From positions 1-9,221 of the forward strand of contig PUOQ01000111.1 of the NCBI GenBank assembly GCA_003552785.1: 9,221 bases of DNA, written 5' to 3'. Numbering within the stretch: position 1 is the first letter of the stretch; each line of letters begins with the position of its first letter. Both the position numbers and the translations under genes were made by a program. Below the pieces are notes generated by a model. That model did not search any database and was not told where the DNA came from. It saw only the letters and a list, made by a program, of their open reading frames with translations. Origin of the DNA: Dehalococcoidia bacterium. GTDB taxonomy: Bacteria > Chloroflexota > Dehalococcoidia > Dehalococcoidales > CSSed11-197. Shown here piece by piece: positions 7,251 to 9,221 of the stretch.

Positions 7251-7264
7251 GGAGGTTTGATATT
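7251..7264 (+). promoter_or_regulatory. Ribosome binding site and ATT start that set the protease N-terminus
   Basis: GGAGG (7251-7255) stands six bases before ATT (7262-7264) in the protease frame. No ATG, GTG or TTG occurs in this frame from the upstream TAA (7226-7228) until GTG 7418. The TTG at 7257 is in another frame and only one base from the GGAGG, so it cannot serve this gene. Confidence 0.6.
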
Positions 7265-8380
7265 TTTCAAGAGGGAATACCAATCGGAAGACTTTTTGGC
7301 ATTTCAATCCGTATTCATCTGTCATGGTTTATAATATTTGGTCTGGTAACCTGGGCTCTGGCGTATAATTATTTCCCGGCTACCTATCCAGAATGGTCAA
7401 CAGCTGTAACAGTTGTCGTGAGTATCGTTACCAGTTTATTGTTTTTTTCTTCAGTGCTGGCCCATGAATTGATGCATAGCCTGGTTGCCAAACGATACAA
7501 TATTCCTGTCCATTCCATAACCCTGTTTATTCTTGGCGGTATTGCCCAGATTACCGAGGAACCAAAAAAACCCAGAATTGAATTTATGGTTGCTCTTGCC
7601 GGGCCCTTGATGAGTATAACCCTCGGGTTAATTTTTGGCATTTTATGGCTGGCCTTGCCGTTGCATGCAGAAATTGCTATTGCGGTTTCATTCTGGCTTG
7701 CCTGGATTAACCTGTTGCTGGGCGTTTTTAATCTCATACCCGGTTTCCCGATGGATGGGGGGCGCATACTAAGGTCGCTAATATGGTGGAGAACAAAGAA
7801 CCTGGACAGGGCCACCTATGCAGCATCAAAGGTGGGCCAGGGAATCGGACTCATTTTCATGATTGGCGGGGTTTCGATAATATTTTCAGGTATGATCTTT
7901 AATGGTATCTGGATCAGTATTATTGGATGGTTTATATTCAATGCTGCCACTTCCAGTTACCAGCAGTTGAGTTTTCAGCAAATTCTGGAAGGTCATAAAG
8001 TAAAAGAGGTTATGTTTACCGGCACACGTAGTGTTGCACCAGAAATGAGTGTGGACGAACTGGTAAATGATCATATTTTTACCAGTGGCCAACGTTTTTT
8101 CTCTGTAACTGATCAGGGAAAGTTAAAAGGCCTGGTTACACTTCAGGATGTCAAAGCTTTACCCAGGAAGGAATGGGCAAAAACCAGCGTGGGTCAGATT
8201 ATGACCCCGCTTGATAAACTTCAAACTGTTGGTCCGCACGATGAGCTTGTGACTGCCTTTCGGGTATTGACACAACAGAATATTAACCAGCTGCCGGTTG
8301 TATCGGATGGATATCTTGTGGGAATGATAGCCCGTGACAATTTACTGGCTTTTATAAGCCTGCAGGAAAGTAGAGCTTAG
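7262..8380 (+). CDS. Site-2 protease-like M50 metallopeptidase with C-terminal CBS pair; apparent ATT start
   Basis: Taken from ATT 7262 the product has 372 residues. From the first conventional start, GTG 7418, it would lose 52 residues that clearly belong to the family: the opening IPIGRLFGISIRIHLSWF (6-23) and first membrane segment are typical. It is an intramembrane zinc protease: AHELMH (67-72) gives H68, E69 and H72, and NLIPGFPMDGGR (157-168) gives the third ligand D165. About six membrane segments occupy residues 20-227. Two CBS domains follow in the cytosol (about 247-303 and 310-365), the second opening with VGQIMTP. CBS domains usually bind adenine nucleotides and may gate activity. 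Substrates of such proteases include anti-sigma factors and membrane regulators; none is encoded here. It follows mgtE and ends before a shared terminator. The function class is firm; the start is unusual and could be a mutation or sequence error. Confidence 0.9.
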   Translation: MFQEGIPIGRLFGISIRIHLSWFIIFGLVTWALAYNYFPATYPEWSTAVTVVVSIVTSLLFFSSVLAHELMHSLVAKRYNIPVHSITLFILGGIAQITEEPKKPRIEFMVALAGPLMSITLGLIFGILWLALPLHAEIAIAVSFWLAWINLLLGVFNLIPGFPMDGGRILRSLIWWRTKNLDRATYAASKVGQGIGLIFMIGGVSIIFSGMIFNGIWISIIGWFIFNAATSSYQQLSFQQILEGHKVKEVMFTGTRSVAPEMSVDELVNDHIFTSGQRFFSVTDQGKLKGLVTLQDVKALPRKEWAKTSVGQIMTPLDKLQTVGPHDELVTAFRVLTQQNINQLPVVSDGYLVGMIARDNLLAFISLQESRA

Positions 8381-8427
8381 TTTTTTGTTGAGCCTTAAAC
8401 CTTAACTGTAATTATACTGTAAAAAAA

Positions 8428-8461
8428 ATAAAACCCGCATGGTTTACCAGGCGGGTTTTAT
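8428..8461. terminator. Bidirectional intrinsic terminator between protease and HesB-like genes
   Basis: An 11-bp perfect stem, ATAAAACCCGC (8428-8438) with GCGGGTTTTAT (8451-8461), closes over an inner TGG/CCA helix with a TTTA loop. On the minus strand it runs into TTTTATTTTTTTT, an excellent U tract for the HesB-like gene. On the plus strand it ends in TTTTAT, adequate for the protease gene. Confidence 0.9.
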
Positions 8462-8506
8462 ACTAATCAGAAATGCATAATTTATCTGTCATTGTTGAAT
8501 GAAAAA

Positions 8507-8791
8507 TTAGATGCTGTCACCTTCTTTAAAAAGGACTATTTCAGGGCCTTTGTCAGTGTCCTTTACGCCTACTGTGACATCGTTAAGATGGGATGCAAGG
8601 ACGCTATCAACAATTAACACACGCTTTTCGTTGTAGTTGACCACCTGGTCACCCTCTTTTAATTTGCCGACTCCAATAACGAAGTTTTCTCCATCCTGGG
8701 TGACCAGCCTCAGGCAATCGTCATCAGCTTCAGCTTTTTCTTGAAGCATCTTGCTGAGTTCCTGAGCTGCCCTTTCCGTAACTTTAAGCAT
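8507..8791 (-). CDS. Small HesB/IscA-fold protein lacking the A-type Fe-S cysteines
   Basis: 94 residues, resembling the Fe-S biogenesis (HesB/IscA/ErpA) domain in length and pattern: MLKVTERAAQELSKMLQEK opens like the first IscA helix, then a short strand with LRLVTQDG (27-34), KEGDQVV (45-51), and a VLIVDS strand (58-63) leading to a hydrophobic end. True A-type carriers bind clusters with one central Cys and a C-terminal Cys-x-Cys. Here only C26 is present and the C-terminal GPEIVLFKEGDSI has none, so classical cluster carriage is unlikely. The ATG at 8791 is well supported by GGAGG (8797-8801) five bases upstream. It stands alone, convergent with the protease gene, and ends at the strong shared terminator. 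Assignment to the fold is by pattern only; function is unknown. Confidence 0.75.
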   Translation of the reverse strand: MLKVTERAAQELSKMLQEKAEADDDCLRLVTQDGENFVIGVGKLKEGDQVVNYNEKRVLIVDSVLASHLNDVTVGVKDTDKGPEIVLFKEGDSI

Positions 8792-8855
8792 TTTACCCTC
8801 CCTTTATTTTATGCCTGCATGCCTTTGCACTTTAATCACTGAAATTCTGCTAACC

Positions 8856-8887
8856 CAAATAAACATAAAAACAACACGGTTTATTTG
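8856..8887. repeat. Inverted repeat upstream of the HesB-like gene
   Basis: Perfect 9-bp arms CAAATAAAC (8856-8864) and GTTTATTTG (8879-8887) are separated by 14 nt. They lie 65-96 nt upstream of the HesB-like start and before the insertion sequence. No U run follows on either strand, so it is not an evident terminator; an operator or an mRNA stem are both possible. Confidence 0.6.
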
Positions 8888-9021
8888 TAAGTGGGGCACG
8901 GTTATCGGTATACGCCAGTGAACAGACCTTATAATAACAGAGGATAATCTGAAGTTCAAATGTATGTTGTTGGAAGGTAGTGTAAACTATTTTGTGTAAA
9001 TTCTTTCCTGAATAAGGAAAA

Positions 9022-9073
9022 AGGGCGTATCCTTTAAAGTTAAAGCAAATAAAACAAAAAGGAGGTACGCCCT
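9022..9073 (+). promoter_or_regulatory. Inverted repeat folding over the transposase ribosome binding site
   Basis: AGGGCGTA (9022-9029) is the exact reverse complement of TACGCCCT (9066-9073), which abuts the ATG. The adjoining CCTTT (9031-9035) can pair with GGAGG (9061-9065, with two G-T pairs) or with AAAGG (9058-9062). The ribosome binding site would be buried and the ATG left at the foot of the stem. The loop is A-rich and unstructured. Confidence 0.65.
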
Positions 9074-9221
9074 ATGGTCATGGTAAACGGCATGACCGGT
9101 TTAACACTAAATGATTTATGGAAAGAGGTCAAGAGCGAAGAGGACTGGTTAGGGGATTTTAATGAAACAGTGCTGCGTATGGCTAAAATGATGCTTGAAT
9201 CAAGCCTTGAAGAAGAACTGC
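9074..9221 (+). CDS. IS256-family (mutator type) transposase, N-terminal fragment
   Basis: The first 49 codons are inside the window; the frame runs off the right edge. The segment ETVLRMAKMMLESSLEEEL (31-49) matches the N-terminal helix of IS256/mutator transposases, where the phrase 'leucine-rich ... LEAALEAEL' precedes the DNA-binding region. The catalytic DDE residues lie beyond the window. The ATG at 9074 has GGAGG (9061-9065) eight bases upstream; ATG 9080 and ATG 9092 are weaker alternatives. These DDE enzymes move the element by a copy-out mechanism with a circular intermediate. Whether the copy is intact cannot be judged here. Confidence 0.75.
   Translation, partial: MVMVNGMTGLTLNDLWKEVKSEEDWLGDFNETVLRMAKMMLESSLEEEL

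Larger units (their letters stand above)
8976..9221 (+). mobile_element. Left end of an IS256-family insertion sequence (truncated by the window)
   Basis: The transposase N-terminus at 9074 marks the element. The outer end is inferred at about 8976, where GGTAGTGTAAACTATTTTG followed by TGTAAATT resembles IS256-family termini of the GGTAGTGTCAA...TGTAAATTT type. The right end, its inverted repeat and the 8-9 bp target duplication lie outside the window, so the exact boundary is not proven. A small hairpin TTTCCT/AGGAAA (9004-9020) lies just inside. Confidence 0.6.

Noticed and set aside
7257..7259. TTG as start of the site-2 protease
   Set aside because: It is in a different frame from the protease, reaches a stop after about 25 codons, and lies one base from GGAGG. 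It would work only if a T were missing from the run at 7263-7267.
8930..8935. Perfect TATAAT just before the insertion sequence as a promoter
   Set aside because: No -35 at 16-18 nt and no TG extension; in AT-rich intergenic DNA a lone hexamer is not enough.

Overview
The window most resembles a chromosomal segment of an anaerobic Gram-positive bacterium, probably Clostridia of the Peptococcaceae type (Pelotomaculum/Desulfotomaculum-like). This rests on the gene content (ferredoxin-linked 2-oxoacid oxidation, a Gram-positive-style MgtE and a CBS-linked site-2 protease), strong GGAGG-type ribosome binding sites, SigA-like promoters and frequent non-ATG starts. The assignment is inference; there is no rRNA or other marker gene.

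Layout: (1) 1-1195, plus strand: the 3' part of a GT4 glycosyltransferase followed one base later by a PIG-L zinc deacetylase, the same family pair that makes the glycosyl-amine precursor of bacillithiol or mycothiol. (2) 1231-4891, plus strand: a clear promoter, then iorA, iorB and a class I/II aminotransferase packed tightly (0-nt gap, then a 17-nt overlap). Together they can transaminate aromatic amino acids to aryl-pyruvates and oxidise these to aryl-acetyl-CoA, CO2 and reduced ferredoxin. (3) 4975-5421, minus strand: a universal stress protein, divergent from mgtE across a 306-nt regulatory gap. (4) 5728-8380, plus strand: MgtE magnesium channel/transporter and a site-2 metalloprotease with two C-terminal CBS domains. 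The protease frame extends 52 codons upstream of its first conventional start, to an ATT codon placed correctly behind a GGAGG. (5) 8428-8461: a strong bidirectional terminator shared with a small convergent HesB/IscA-fold gene (8507-8791, minus) that has lost the Fe-S ligand cysteines. (6) 8976 to the right edge: the left end and first 49 codons of an IS256-family (mutator-type) insertion sequence, whose transposase ribosome binding site lies in an inverted repeat.

Most of the window is ordinary metabolic and housekeeping sequence. I see no CRISPR array, tRNA, rRNA, phage genes or recognisable defence system. The points most worth a second look are the apparent AUU initiation of the protease, the foldback over the transposase ribosome binding site, the cysteine-poor HesB-like protein, and the possible thiol-pathway meaning of the glycosyltransferase/deacetylase pair.
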